NCBI GenBank assembly: GCA_949283655.1
Contig: CASDTH010000026.1
Span: 1 to 64,000 of the forward strand
Source of the DNA: an uncultured bacterium
GTDB lineage: Bacteria > Bacillota > Clostridia > Oscillospirales > Acutalibacteraceae
Length of the DNA: 64,000 nt
Reading direction: 5' to 3'
The notes under the pieces are model-generated. The model had not been told where the DNA came from. It saw only the letters and a list, made by a program, of their open reading frames with translations, and ran no database searches. Positions 37,601 through 46,353 of this stretch are shown in pieces. The number at the start of each line of letters is the position of its first letter. The stretch's first letter is position 1. Both the position numbers and the translations under genes were made by a program.

Positions 37601-38563
37601 TCATATGCGATCGCTTAGCCTTGCATAAAGGCTGGGGATCGTCTCCATATGGTTGCCATAGATATACAGCCCCGTACCGCCCTGCGAGGTGGGACGGTTC
37701 ATCACGTTTTTGCGCGGCCTATAGTAATAGTCATAACGATCCTTGCTGATATCCGTTCGGTAGTCTCCCAGAGGAATAATATCAAAATTCGCCGTGGTGA
37801 TGCTGCGCGTGGGATGCCCCTGATTGCGCGCGATGGACAGCGCCTTCAAAAACACCTCCGCACCCGTAACAGCGGAGCCTATGTTCATATGAACGCCACC
37901 CTCTAATGCAGCAATGGAATGGCAAAAATATCCAAAATCAACACCACTGGTTTGCCCGATCGCTGCAAAATCCGCATAGGGGTGCTGATGGATAATATCC
38001 GTTCCAATCGTAACATGGTAGGTCACAGGAACACCCATCTCATATGCACGGTAGAAAACGCAGTCCTCCAGATTAGGGAAGCGGGATTTATGGCGCTCCA
38101 CATAATCCGCCAGGCTCTGCCCATATCCATAGCCCTTGGCCGCGCCATCGCGGATCGCCTCATTCATCCACCGCCCCGTCTCCTCCCACATGCCAAAGCT
38201 GCCATCCTCAATCGCAGTGGGAACATGCTCCGAGGTGCCTCCCAGATAAGCCAACTCAAAATCATGGATGCTGCCTGCGCCGTTGGAGGCCAGATGCGTG
38301 ATGTAGCCGTGCTCCATCAACCATATCAGATAGCGGGAAAGACCACATTTGATCACATGTGCGCCAATAAAGCAGGTGATGGTGTGCCCTGCCGCCCTTG
38401 CGCTGGCCAGCTTTTCAATCAGCACGTCAAATTCTGCGCTGTGAAATAGGTTGTCCTCCTGCGCGCCCGGGGTGCGCAGGTTATCAATCCGCACAAGATT
38501 ATGGCGCTCCCTGGCGGAAAAGGTTTTGGTTTTGGAGAAATCGAAGGATTGCGGCTGCAACAT
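37601..38563 (-). CDS. Unrecognised enzyme of the heptose operon, possibly deoxyhypusine-synthase-like fold
   Basis: 320 aa, cytoplasmic, no signal or TM helices. It is first in the operon with the HldE-like kinase, HAD and GmhA. Conserved-looking blocks are IGAHVIKCGLSRYLIWLMEH, LASNGAGSIHDFELAYLGGT, EDGSFGMWEETGRWMNEAI, VTIGTDIIHQHPYADFAAIG and MNIGSAVTGAEVFLKALSIA. The overall pattern recalls deoxyhypusine synthase-like Rossmann proteins, but the DHS catalytic lysine segment is not visible, so this is a weak guess. The ATG at 38563 follows agaagg; an upstream in-frame TTG at 38581 is less likely. Confidence 0.75.
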   Translation of the reverse strand: MLQPQSFDFSKTKTFSARERHNLVRIDNLRTPGAQEDNLFHSAEFDVLIEKLASARAAGHTITCFIGAHVIKCGLSRYLIWLMEHGYITHLASNGAGSIHDFELAYLGGTSEHVPTAIEDGSFGMWEETGRWMNEAIRDGAAKGYGYGQSLADYVERHKSRFPNLEDCVFYRAYEMGVPVTYHVTIGTDIIHQHPYADFAAIGQTSGVDFGYFCHSIAALEGGVHMNIGSAVTGAEVFLKALSIARNQGHPTRSITTANFDIIPLGDYRTDISKDRYDYYYRPRKNVMNRPTSQGGTGLYIYGNHMETIPSLYARLSDRI

Positions 38564-38725
38564 GAGATTACCTTCTTTCAAGAGTTCAAGTAAGGGGGAT
38601 ATTGCTAATCCCTGTTTATAAAATCTATCCTCTTTATTTTATAAAAGAGTTGCCTAAAAAGCAAGCCCCAGTCCCGCAATTGTCATTGCGAAGCTGTGCA
38701 CTCACTCATTTGCTCTTTTTATTTT

Positions 38726-38857
38726 TTACACCATTAGCTCGCACATGGCGTTGGAGAAGGCGACCGGCTCCTCTTCATCCTGCTTCAAAGCAGCAGGCAA
38801 ACAGGTTACCACTGAATAACCGAACGGAGGAAACGTTATTGGGAATGGCGCCCCTCT
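38726..38857 (-). other. Short coding-like stretch in a 540-base gap
   Basis: On the minus strand a 43-codon open stretch after a TAG ends in PVAFSNAMCELMV and TAA. It reads like protein but has no start with a ribosome binding site. It may be a gene remnant or part of a repeated intergenic element; a very short gene is not excluded. Confidence 0.25.
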
Positions 38858-38936
38858 CTATGTTTCATCTCTTCGTGCATGGTGTTTTCATCTTCGGCAA
38901 TATATAAAGCGAGTGTAAAAATATTTATAAAATCCG

Positions 38937-38965
38937 TTGACATATAGAGATGATTTTATTAAAAT
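38937..38965 (+). promoter_or_regulatory. Promoter of the secreted PHP gene
   Basis: ttgaca (38937-38942), 17 bases, taaaat (38960-38965). Transcription would start near 38972, giving a leader of about 130 bases. Confidence 0.82.
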
Positions 38966-38982
38966 AACACTATCATCTGCAA

Positions 38983-39077
38983 AAAAGAAGCGGCCAAAAG
39001 CGAGGCCGGCTGTCGTGAGACTATTTACCGGTGCGAATGGCCTCTCTCTATTGGCATTCGCATAAGCAGCTTCTTTT
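38983..39077 (+). promoter_or_regulatory. Structured 5' leader, possible riboswitch or regulatory RNA
   Basis: A 9-base outer stem (aaaagaagc 38983-38991 with gcttctttt 39069-39077) encloses a ggcc hairpin (38993-38996 with 39004-39007) and a hairpin gcgaatg (39033-39039) with cattcgc (39055-39061). The closed multi-stem form ends about 11 bases before the aaaggaggg site. It matches no riboswitch class that I recognise. Confidence 0.45.
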
Positions 39078-39102
39078 GTTTAACGTAAAGGAGGGCTTTG
39101 TC

Positions 39103-40476
39103 ATGAAAAGAGGAAAAGCAGCGGTCTGTATCGCCCTATCGCTGCTCCTGATGGCACAGGGCGGACTTGGGCTATCGGCTTTTGCCGCGCAGGAAACGGC
39201 GGATTATGTGATTGTTTCGCCCTATGAAGACGTCATTTGGGAAGGGGAAAACGCCTGGGGCGCATATAAAGGCTCTCTGCATTCCCACTCCACTTACAGC
39301 GACGCGGATGATACCCTGGCAGTGATGGTCAAGGAGGCATACCGGCAGGATTATGATTTCCTAGCAGTTGCCGACCATGGTATCACCGGTGTGGATTGGA
39401 ACGCACATCCCAAGCTTCATCCTCTGTATCTCTACCAGCTCATCATTGACAATCCGTTCGAGCATCTGAGCGATGCGGAGTACGAAGCCATACAAAACGG
39501 CACCTACGATAACCGCGGCAAAAAGATGACTCCGGTTTTGGGGGCGAATGAGTTTAACAATCTCTCCCTGACCAAAAACCATGTCAACGGCTACTTCCTG
39601 CCGGCCGATAAGGGCAATGGCTTTATCGGCGCAGAAAATGAATGGGGCTATGAAGAGGCTCTTGCCTATATCGATGAAAACGGAGGCCTTTCCCATATCA
39701 ACCACCCGGGAGATTGGATCGATTCCAACGCCAATCCCGACGCGGTGAACGACCCATATCATATTGCCCTGTTCGGGGATTTGATTTTGAAATACGATTC
39801 CTGCCTCGGCATAGAAGTTCTGAATGAACGCAACGGCACAACCGGTTATGACCGCATTCTCTGGGATAATCTTTTAATGTATTGCCTGCCCTATGGAAAA
39901 ACGGTGATCGGCTTTAGCAATACCGACGCGCACCACATCGGAACGGTGGATTCCTCCTACAGCGTTTTTATGATGGAGGAGAATACCGTTGAAAACATCA
40001 AGGAAACCATGCAAAGCGGCGCATTCTTCGGCGTGACAAGGTGCCTTCGGGCAAACGATACTATCGGCCCTGCGGAAGATTTCAACGTCATGAATACCGA
40101 CCTGCCCTATCCGATGTTCACCTCCCTGACAGTGGAGGGGCACAGCATCATAGTCTCTGCACGCGACAGCCATACCGTACAATTTATCGCCAATGGCAAG
40201 GTGATATACAAAACGGAAATCGGCTCCGAACCGGTGACGCTGAATCTGGATCAGATCGCGGGCGCAGAGGAGTTCCAATATGTCCGTATGGAGTTGTTTG
40301 GCGAAGGTGGCCTTTGCCTGAGCCAAGCGCTGATTATTGATGATGGCAGCGAAGCGTTAACCTTTGAGGAAAAGGAAGTAGAGCCGCCGCAGCAGCTTTG
40401 GCTGCAATTCAAAGGCACTAAACTTTATACCATATTCTCAGAATTAATAAAACTCATCCAAGAGCAGCTTGCTTAA
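39103..40476 (+). CDS. Secreted PHP-domain metal-dependent phosphoesterase
   Basis: 457 aa with a signal peptide (MKRGKAAVCIALSLLLMAQG, cleaved near SAFAAQ). The PHP fold shows its metal ligands: LHSHSTYSDADD, FLAVADHGITG, GANEF, SHINHPGDW, and FSNTDAHHIG. PHP proteins hydrolyse phosphoesters using two or three metals; exported ones are uncommon. The last about 100 residues form a beta-rich domain (MFTSLTVEGHSIIVSARD). The ATG follows aaaggaggg. It is monocistronic with its own terminator and a structured leader. Confidence 0.88.
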   Translation: MKRGKAAVCIALSLLLMAQGGLGLSAFAAQETADYVIVSPYEDVIWEGENAWGAYKGSLHSHSTYSDADDTLAVMVKEAYRQDYDFLAVADHGITGVDWNAHPKLHPLYLYQLIIDNPFEHLSDAEYEAIQNGTYDNRGKKMTPVLGANEFNNLSLTKNHVNGYFLPADKGNGFIGAENEWGYEEALAYIDENGGLSHINHPGDWIDSNANPDAVNDPYHIALFGDLILKYDSCLGIEVLNERNGTTGYDRILWDNLLMYCLPYGKTVIGFSNTDAHHIGTVDSSYSVFMMEENTVENIKETMQSGAFFGVTRCLRANDTIGPAEDFNVMNTDLPYPMFTSLTVEGHSIIVSARDSHTVQFIANGKVIYKTEIGSEPVTLNLDQIAGAEEFQYVRMELFGEGGLCLSQALIIDDGSEALTFEEKEVEPPQQLWLQFKGTKLYTIFSELIKLIQEQLA

Positions 40477-40523
40477 TGCAGAACAAATGGCGGATATGCA
40501 GAATATTGTCTGACGAAACAGAG

Positions 40524-40560
40524 AGGGACGGTCATATGCCGTCCCTCAAACCTTTTTTAT
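40524..40560 (+). terminator. Terminator of the PHP gene
   Basis: gagggacgg (40524-40532) pairs with ccgtccctc (40540-40548), followed by aaaccttttttat. Confidence 0.88.
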
Positions 40561-40602
40561 CCCCCGCCTCTTTTTTCAATGCAACTCCTTCCGAATAGGC
40601 CG

Positions 40603-41037
40603 TTACAAAAAAGCCTCATATTGCGCTTGCGGCCAAAGCGCAGCAGCCTTTTGCAGCAGAGGCGGCGTAATATCCGGGTAGGTAAGCGCCTGCGGCAGCC
40701 GCTCAAAAAGGGCGGTTTCTTTTATTTCGCTCTCCGGTAAGGGGCCAAGCGCCTCGATCTCTGCGAGAAAAACCACGCCATTCCCCCATGCCCCAGGGCT
40801 GCCCGCCCGGTAATCAAACACCGGATCCAACCGGTACTTCACAGCTCCGGATTCCTCAAACAGCTCCCGTCGCGCGGCAGCCAGAGGTGTTTCTCCCACC
40901 TCAATATGGCCGCCCTGCGTCTCCCACGTGGCGCGCTCCCGATGGCGGCTCAAAAGCAGCCGGCCGCGATACATGGACAATATCACAACATACCGATACT
41001 CCCCCAGCGTATGAAGAGGATATGTTTCACAACGCAT
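40603..41037 (-). CDS. NUDIX hydrolase
   Basis: 144 aa. The Nudix box GHIEVGETPLAAARRELFEESGA is complete (G-x5-E-x7-REUxEExGU). These enzymes cleave nucleoside diphosphates linked to another moiety; the substrate is unknown. The ATG at 41037 (MRCETYPL) lies 14 bases after the radC stop and has a gggg-type site, while the longer frame reads back into radC. It is the second gene of a radC operon. Confidence 0.88.
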   Translation of the reverse strand: MRCETYPLHTLGEYRYVVILSMYRGRLLLSRHRERATWETQGGHIEVGETPLAAARRELFEESGAVKYRLDPVFDYRAGSPGAWGNGVVFLAEIEALGPLPESEIKETALFERLPQALTYPDITPPLLQKAAALWPQAQYEAFL

Positions 41038-41051
41038 CGGCGTATTCCCCC

Positions 41052-41756
41052 TTACCGATAAGGCTCCGCAAAAATCAGCGAAAATTTCTCGCAATCCGCC
41101 ATGGAGAAATATTCCCCATCCGCCACGATGATGTGATCGTAAAGCCTAATATCCATCGACCGAAGCAGCCGTGCAAGTGCACGCGTCGTTTCCACATCCG
41201 ACTGTGAGGGCGCTGGAACACCGTTCGGATGATTATGCCCCAGTACAACACAGGAGGCGTTATAGCGCAGCGCCGTCTCCACAATCCTTCGATTGCTGAT
41301 ATCTACCATGGATTGCGTCCCCTCCGAAACAACGGCGCAATGCAGCACCCGTCCCCGGTTATCCATACACAGCAGCAAAACCCGCTCCACCGTCACGCCA
41401 TTGAATTTTGAAACCAAAAGCTCGCCGCAGGCCCGCGAGGAAAAGGCATCGAAGCCTCTGAGCGCACGATCCTCTAGGTACCGGCGGTTCACAGCTGGCA
41501 TCAGCTTAATCAAAACAGCCGTATTCAGCCCGACGCCTCCCACTCTGGTCAAATCCTCAACCGAGGCGTCAAACACAGCGGAAAGGGAACCAAACGCGTC
41601 GATCAACCTGTGCGCGATCTCATTGGTATCCTGCCTGGGAATCGCGTAAAAAAGCAAAATCTCCAACACGTTATGCGGCTCAAACTGCTCCAGGCCCTCG
41701 CGCAGAAAACGCTGCCGCAGCCGGTCACGATGGCCCTCATGCAACCCCTTTTCCAC
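41052..41756 (-). CDS. radC: RadC/YsxA family protein (JAMM/MPN)
   Basis: 234 aa. An N-terminal HhH-like part (EPHNVLEILLFYAIPRQDTNEIAHRLIDAFGSL) is followed by the JAMM metallo-domain, with HNHPNGVPAPSQSD as the HxHxnD metal motif. The historic DNA-repair role is doubtful; a deubiquitinase-like peptidase or nuclease activity is suspected. GTG at 41756 is chosen because gagaggagg stands 9 bases before it; the longer frame begins with TTG at 41777 before that site. Confidence 0.93.
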   Translation of the reverse strand: MEKGLHEGHRDRLRQRFLREGLEQFEPHNVLEILLFYAIPRQDTNEIAHRLIDAFGSLSAVFDASVEDLTRVGGVGLNTAVLIKLMPAVNRRYLEDRALRGFDAFSSRACGELLVSKFNGVTVERVLLLCMDNRGRVLHCAVVSEGTQSMVDISNRRIVETALRYNASCVVLGHNHPNGVPAPSQSDVETTRALARLLRSMDIRLYDHIIVADGEYFSMADCEKFSLIFAEPYR

Positions 41757-41854
41757 CCGCAGAGCCCTCCTCTCCAATGACGCTGCTCACGAAAACGAAA
41801 AGCTATTTACGGCAATTATACTGCATTTCCGGCCTTTTGAAAAGCCTCGAAATA

Positions 41855-41863
41855 TGTTATACT
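41855..41863 (+). promoter_or_regulatory. Extended -10 promoter of the pseudouridine synthase gene
   Basis: tgttatact (tatact at 41858-41863, TG one base upstream) with a poor -35, about 45 bases before the start. Confidence 0.6.
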
Positions 41864-41912
41864 GAAACCGTTTTCCGTGAGGAACCACTGCTTTTGCGAA
41901 GAGGTGTTGCGC

Positions 41913-42878
41913 TTGAAAAGCTTTACCATACAACAAAACGACGCGAATCAAAGGATGGATAAATACCTGACCAAAGCACTGCCCAATCTGCCGCAACCAC
42001 TGCTTTATAAATATATCCGCAAAAAGCGGATTAAGCTGAATGGCCGGCGCGCCGAAATCTCCACCCGGCTACAGGCGGGGGATGTTATAGATATGTATAT
42101 CAACGATGAATTTTTTATTCAGCCGGAAAAGCGCTACGATTTTATGAGCGCTTCCTCCCGCCTCGATCTTGTCTACGAGGATGAAAATCTGCTGCTGCTC
42201 GATAAAAAGGCCGGCTTGCTCTGCCACCCGGATGAACGGGAATACGTCGATACGCTCATCACTCGTGTAAAACGATACCTCTATGAAAAAGGCGCATACG
42301 ATCCGGCAGACGAACGTTCCTTTACGCCCGCGCTCGTCAACCGCATCGACCGCAACACAGGTGGGATTGTAATTGCCGCCAAAAATGCGGCCACCCTGCG
42401 CGTATTGAATGAAAAGATGAAAAACCGTGAGCTGCACAAGCGGTATTTGTGCCTGGTGATCGGCAAATTGGCGCAGCAGGAGGCCACATTAGAGGGCTAC
42501 CTCTTGAAGGACGAAAAGAAAAACCGCGTCTATGTGCGGGATACGATGTGCCCCGGCGCCAAAACGATCCGCACCCGCTACCATGTGCTCGGCTACCGCA
42601 ACGGACTGAGCCTGGTAGAGGTGGAGCTTTTAACGGGGCGAACGCATCAGATCCGCGCGCATTTCGCCTCTATCGGCCATCCCCTGCTGGGAGATGGGAA
42701 GTACGGCACCAACACGCAAAACAAGCGGTACGGCGGCTACAAAAAGCAATGTCTGTATTCCTATCAGCTTCAATTTGATTTTCAAACGGATGCAGAGCAC
42801 TTGGACTATCTTCAGGGGAAAACCTTCACCGTGCGGGACGTGTGGTTCCGCACGGCGTTTGAAGAAGGGACGCTGTAG
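41913..42878 (+). CDS. RluA-family 23S rRNA pseudouridine synthase
   Basis: 321 aa. An S4 RNA-binding domain at the N-terminus (MDKYLTKALPNLPQPLLYKYIRK) is followed by the catalytic domain, with the active Asp in NRIDRNTGGIVIAAKN and the conserved EVELLTGRTHQIRAHFASIG. It isomerises uridines in 23S rRNA (RluC/RluD type). The start is uncertain: TTG at 41913 sits behind gaagaggtg, while an ATG at 41877 has no site. It ends only 4 bases from the end of the convergent ABC gene. Confidence 0.9.
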   Translation: MKSFTIQQNDANQRMDKYLTKALPNLPQPLLYKYIRKKRIKLNGRRAEISTRLQAGDVIDMYINDEFFIQPEKRYDFMSASSRLDLVYEDENLLLLDKKAGLLCHPDEREYVDTLITRVKRYLYEKGAYDPADERSFTPALVNRIDRNTGGIVIAAKNAATLRVLNEKMKNRELHKRYLCLVIGKLAQQEATLEGYLLKDEKKNRVYVRDTMCPGAKTIRTRYHVLGYRNGLSLVEVELLTGRTHQIRAHFASIGHPLLGDGKYGTNTQNKRYGGYKKQCLYSYQLQFDFQTDAEHLDYLQGKTFTVRDVWFRTAFEEGTL

Positions 42879-42882
42879 GCAC

Positions 42883-43578
42883 TCACCCTGCCGGGGTCGC
42901 GCCATCATAGGTCAGCCGCCCATCCTCCAGCCGCAGCAGCCGCCTGCAATAGGAGGCAACCATCCCGTCGTGCGTGACGATGATCACGGTGATACCGCTC
43001 TCGTTCACCTGCCGAAAGCATTCCATAACCTCTCGGCCTGTCTTACTATCCAGCGCTCCAGTCGGCTCATCCGCCAGGATGGCTTGCGGGCGGTTGACTA
43101 GCGCCCGCGCAATGGCGACCCGCTGCTTCTGCCCTCCGGACAGCTCGTTGGGATACCGCTTCTCCAAATCGGGTACCCCCACCCGGGCGAGCACCTCGCG
43201 CACCCTCGGCTTTATTTCGCACGCCCTGGCGTCGCCGAAGATCAACGGAATCGCTACGTTTTCATAGACAGTGCGCCCCGGAATAAGCGCAAAATCCTGA
43301 AGCACAAACCCAAAATATGCATTGCGCAGCTGGGACAGCGCTGCATCCCCAAGCGAAGAGACCTGCCTTCCCAGCAAGGAGTACGCCCCCTGATCTGGCG
43401 TATCCAGCAGGCCGATGATGTGGAGCAGGGTGGATTTGCCTGCCCCTGAGGCGCCCTGCACGGCACAGAACGACCCTGCCGGGATCGTCAGAGTCACGTC
43501 ATCCAGCGCCCGCACCTCCTGCTCTGTGCCGGGGAAGTAGGTTTTGCAAATATGTGATAACTGAATGATATCCTCCAT
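42883..43578 (-). CDS. ABC transporter ATPase, LolD/MacB type
   Basis: 231 aa: Walker A GASGAGKST, Q-loop VLQDFALIPGRTVYENV, signature LSGGQKQRVAIARALV, Walker B ILADEPTGALDSKT, H-loop VTHD. It pairs with the two FtsX-like permeases just upstream in the operon. Type VII ABC systems of this kind move lipids, peptides or drive mechanotransmission; the cargo here is unknown. The ATG at 43578 follows aaggagtg. Confidence 0.92.
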   Translation of the reverse strand: MEDIIQLSHICKTYFPGTEQEVRALDDVTLTIPAGSFCAVQGASGAGKSTLLHIIGLLDTPDQGAYSLLGRQVSSLGDAALSQLRNAYFGFVLQDFALIPGRTVYENVAIPLIFGDARACEIKPRVREVLARVGVPDLEKRYPNELSGGQKQRVAIARALVNRPQAILADEPTGALDSKTGREVMECFRQVNESGITVIIVTHDGMVASYCRRLLRLEDGRLTYDGATPAG

Positions 43579-43583
43579 CGCAA

Positions 43584-44780
43584 TCACTCCTTGTGAAACA
43601 GCACGACCGGGCTCATCCGCCGCATCTTCCAATGCAAGGGGAGGCTCGTCAGCCCATAGACGGCGGCCAGCAGCAAAACGGAAATCAGTATATTGCCCCA
43701 GCCGATGCGCAGCGCGCCGAATGGCTGCAGCACGGCATCCACCTGTAGCAGGGCAACCGCCAGCAGCGCCGGCAGGCCAAGCAGCAGAGCACTGCGCAGG
43801 GTCAGCAACAGCGTGCAGCTCCTCCAGCTCAGGCCGCACATATAGTAAACCGCAAACTCCTTTTCACGCGAAAGAAGCGCCACAAAGTGATTCGTCCCGA
43901 TGCCCACAGCGGCGAGCAAAAGCAGCAGGCCCGCAAGCAGCAGCTGCTGCGTCACGCGGTGGGCATTGTAGGCATTCGTAGCAGCCTCCATGGCAGCCAC
44001 AGAAAGCAGGCTGCCATATTCCGCGCTCTGCCTCTGCTCAGGCGCCTGCTGATAGGATCGATCCGTCAGAATGACAGAGGCCATCGGCGTTGACCGGCTC
44101 ACAGGTGTTCCTGTTTCCCCCTGCACACGATGCACGAGAATGCAAGCGGAAGGCTCGGTAAAAAGCTTATCCAGGCTCTCGGAGGCGCCGCCCGACATAA
44201 AGTGCAGGATGCGCTCATCCTCCTCCAAAATACCGATGATCTTCACGGGCACGGTAACCTGCACAGGCAGCCCCTGCTGAAATGTAAACGGCACCACATC
44301 CCCCACCCGGTAAAAATCGGCCAGGTCAGCGCTGATGACCCCTTCATTGACGCTCTTCTCAGACAGCCAGCGCCCCTCCTGCAGCTCATACCGCGCCCGC
44401 TCCAGCAGTGGCCCCTCATAAAAATGGAAAGAGACATTCTCCCCCCGCGCAGCATCCTTCGCGCTGGTGTGGGCGGTGGCTGCGCGCGCCACAAAGCCGG
44501 GGACCTCCTTGGACAGGGCCGCATCCAGCTGCTCCTCCAGCGCATGGTTGCCCAGGTAGGATTGATCGGTCAGCTCTATAAAATACTGGCTGTGGAAGGA
44601 GAAAAAGAGCTGATCTGAGAGCTCCATCCTCTCCGCCTGGCGGGAGAGATAGTTAGCCTCCTGCAAAATGCCGACCGAAATGTTGATGAAAAACACAAAG
44701 AGGAAAACCTGCGCCATCAGCAGCAGCGTTTTCCACAGCTCATCCGCCAGCATCCTGTAGGAAATTCGCAGCAGCTTCAT
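43584..44780 (-). CDS. FtsX-like permease
   Basis: 398 aa: one TM helix (LLLMAQVFLFVFFINISVGIL, residues 19-39), an extracellular domain of about 220 residues, then three TM helices (LLLAGLLLLLAAVGIGTNHF and following), the MacB/FtsX layout. It overlaps the previous permease gene by 4 bases (ATGA) and is followed 5 bases later by the ATPase. The first 100 codons of the longest frame read over the other permease and are not real. Confidence 0.88.
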   Translation of the reverse strand: MKLLRISYRMLADELWKTLLLMAQVFLFVFFINISVGILQEANYLSRQAERMELSDQLFFSFHSQYFIELTDQSYLGNHALEEQLDAALSKEVPGFVARAATAHTSAKDAARGENVSFHFYEGPLLERARYELQEGRWLSEKSVNEGVISADLADFYRVGDVVPFTFQQGLPVQVTVPVKIIGILEEDERILHFMSGGASESLDKLFTEPSACILVHRVQGETGTPVSRSTPMASVILTDRSYQQAPEQRQSAEYGSLLSVAAMEAATNAYNAHRVTQQLLLAGLLLLLAAVGIGTNHFVALLSREKEFAVYYMCGLSWRSCTLLLTLRSALLLGLPALLAVALLQVDAVLQPFGALRIGWGNILISVLLLAAVYGLTSLPLHWKMRRMSPVVLFHKE

Positions 44781-45871
44781 CCCCTCTCGCCTCCCATCTG
44801 ATAAAGCGCCGGGCGCAGCAGGCTGCGCGCCAGGAACAGGGCCGGCAGCAGGGTACAGAGCAAAAGCAGCAGAAAAATGGCGCACACGCCGCCAGCGCTG
44901 ACCACCAGCGGCAGGCCGAGCCGCTCCAGCACGGGCAGCAACGGGAAAAAGAGCAGGCTGCCCACCCCAAAGGCGCAAACATCCACCGCCAGCAAAAAGA
45001 GAAGCAGCTGAGCCGCAATATCCCTGCGGCGCGCGCCGCAAAGCCGCTGCACGGCAAACTCCCGCCTGCGCCTTGCGCACAGATATTGCGCGAGCCCGAG
45101 GATATTTATGCAGGAAAATAGCATCAGCCCCGCCGTGATGAGCTGATTGCGGTAATATTCGCGGGCCTCCGCATTCTTACGCTCCGGCGCCACCACCTCC
45201 ACCTGCGGCATTTGACGGCGCACCGCCGCAAGGAATTCACTCTCCTGCTCGCTGCTCAGCGGAGCGGGAAGGAGCAATGTGATCGATTCCGCCTGACCAA
45301 ACACATCAAAAAACGCAAACGGAATCACAACCGACGGGAGAGCCAAGCGCTCCTGCGGCCAAAATCTGCCCGCGAAGACGCCCACCCCTGTAACTGGAAC
45401 CGCCTCTCCGTTCAGCTGGATTTGCAGCTTGGGCCGGTTGTTTTCAAATTGGATGGCATACGAGGGCACAATCGCCTGTAACCGGTCGCCCGTAAAGGCC
45501 TGATAAACCGTCTCTATCCGCACCTGGTCGAGGCGGTTTTGATAAAACGCCACGAGGTTGCACGCCGTTTCCCCGCCCGCCAGCACAGTGGTGGCGGAAC
45601 CCGTGAGATATCCCTGCGCGCCATACGCCTGGTGCAGCTGCTCAAGCAGCTCCGCGCCCGACTGACGGCCCGCTTGCAAGTTGGAAAGGTGATACGTCCG
45701 CAGCAGGGTGCCCGCTTCCTCCTGCTGCCGCATCAAATAATCGTTATAAAAAAACAGACAATACACGGCCGCGACCAGCACGGAGAGCGCGGCCATCAAC
45801 ACCAGCGCCACTGCCCTTTGCTCCCGAACGCTCTGCCAGAGCGTATGAAACAGATAACGCAACCGTTTCAT
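44777..45871 (-). CDS. FtsX-like permease
   Basis: 364 aa, same topology as its partner: N-terminal TM helix (ALVLMAALSVLVAAVYCLFFY), an extracellular part of about 190 residues, and three C-terminal helices (LITAGLMLFSCINILGLAQYL). It is first in the three-gene operon permease-permease-ATPase, presumably forming a heterodimeric type VII exporter. The ATG at 45871 follows ggagtcttt. Confidence 0.88.
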   Translation of the reverse strand: MKRLRYLFHTLWQSVREQRAVALVLMAALSVLVAAVYCLFFYNDYLMRQQEEAGTLLRTYHLSNLQAGRQSGAELLEQLHQAYGAQGYLTGSATTVLAGGETACNLVAFYQNRLDQVRIETVYQAFTGDRLQAIVPSYAIQFENNRPKLQIQLNGEAVPVTGVGVFAGRFWPQERLALPSVVIPFAFFDVFGQAESITLLLPAPLSSEQESEFLAAVRRQMPQVEVVAPERKNAEAREYYRNQLITAGLMLFSCINILGLAQYLCARRRREFAVQRLCGARRRDIAAQLLLFLLAVDVCAFGVGSLLFFPLLPVLERLGLPLVVSAGGVCAIFLLLLLCTLLPALFLARSLLRPALYQMGGERG

Positions 45872-46039
45872 AGAAAGACTCCTTCGGCATCCGTTTACAG
45901 GGATACACACTAAGTTTCAAGGCCGCAGCTGCATTGGGGCTCGCCTGGACGGTGATGCTTCCCTTTATACACGGAGGCTAAAAAATAAATATAAAAATCG
46001 CAACATATTCTGCTGTGGCTTATGAACGACCAAGCACGT

Positions 46040-46066
46040 AAAAAAGCCGCCTCGCCTGCCGGCTTT
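46040..46066 (-). terminator. Terminator downstream of the 46.4-47.0 kb gene
   Basis: aagccg (46044-46049) pairs with cggctt (46060-46065), followed on the minus strand by six T. It lies about 290 bases past the stop of the annotated gene but only about 25 past the end of the in-frame extension. Confidence 0.7.
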
Positions 46067-46089
46067 GTGCGCGCCAGGCAGCAGGCAGC

Positions 46090-46353
46090 CTATTCGTACA
46101 ACGTCCTGTATTCCTCTTTTACTATGATCGAATACGCCCTGCCATCGAAATTCCGCGCCGAACCATAGTGAGTGGAAGAAGCGTCTTCGTTATCGTCTCC
46201 GGATTTCGCCCATGGGGTCTCAATTCGATCCGGACGGCCGTTATTGCCGCCGTCTTTACAGGCGTATTCGGTATCGCCGCCGTCTTCTCCCCACCAAATG
46301 GTAGTAAAGGAATACAGACGGACATAATGAATATGCTGAGATTTTTTACGATG
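46090..46353 (-). pseudogene. In-frame open extension after a TAA stop, coding-like
   Basis: Directly after the TAA of the upstream gene (46354-46356), the same frame stays open for 87 codons to a TAG, reading IWWGEDGGDTEYACKDGG, and ending YSIIVKEEYRTLYE. The composition looks like protein and it is followed by a terminator. It has no start codon with a ribosome binding site. It may be the tail of a gene broken by a stop codon, a readthrough extension, or an intergenic repeat that happens to be open. Confidence 0.35.

Noticed and set aside
44781..45080. Extra 100 N-terminal codons of the second FtsX-like permease
   Set aside because: They read out of frame over the upstream permease; the ATG at 44780 has a good site and overlaps the previous stop as ATGA.
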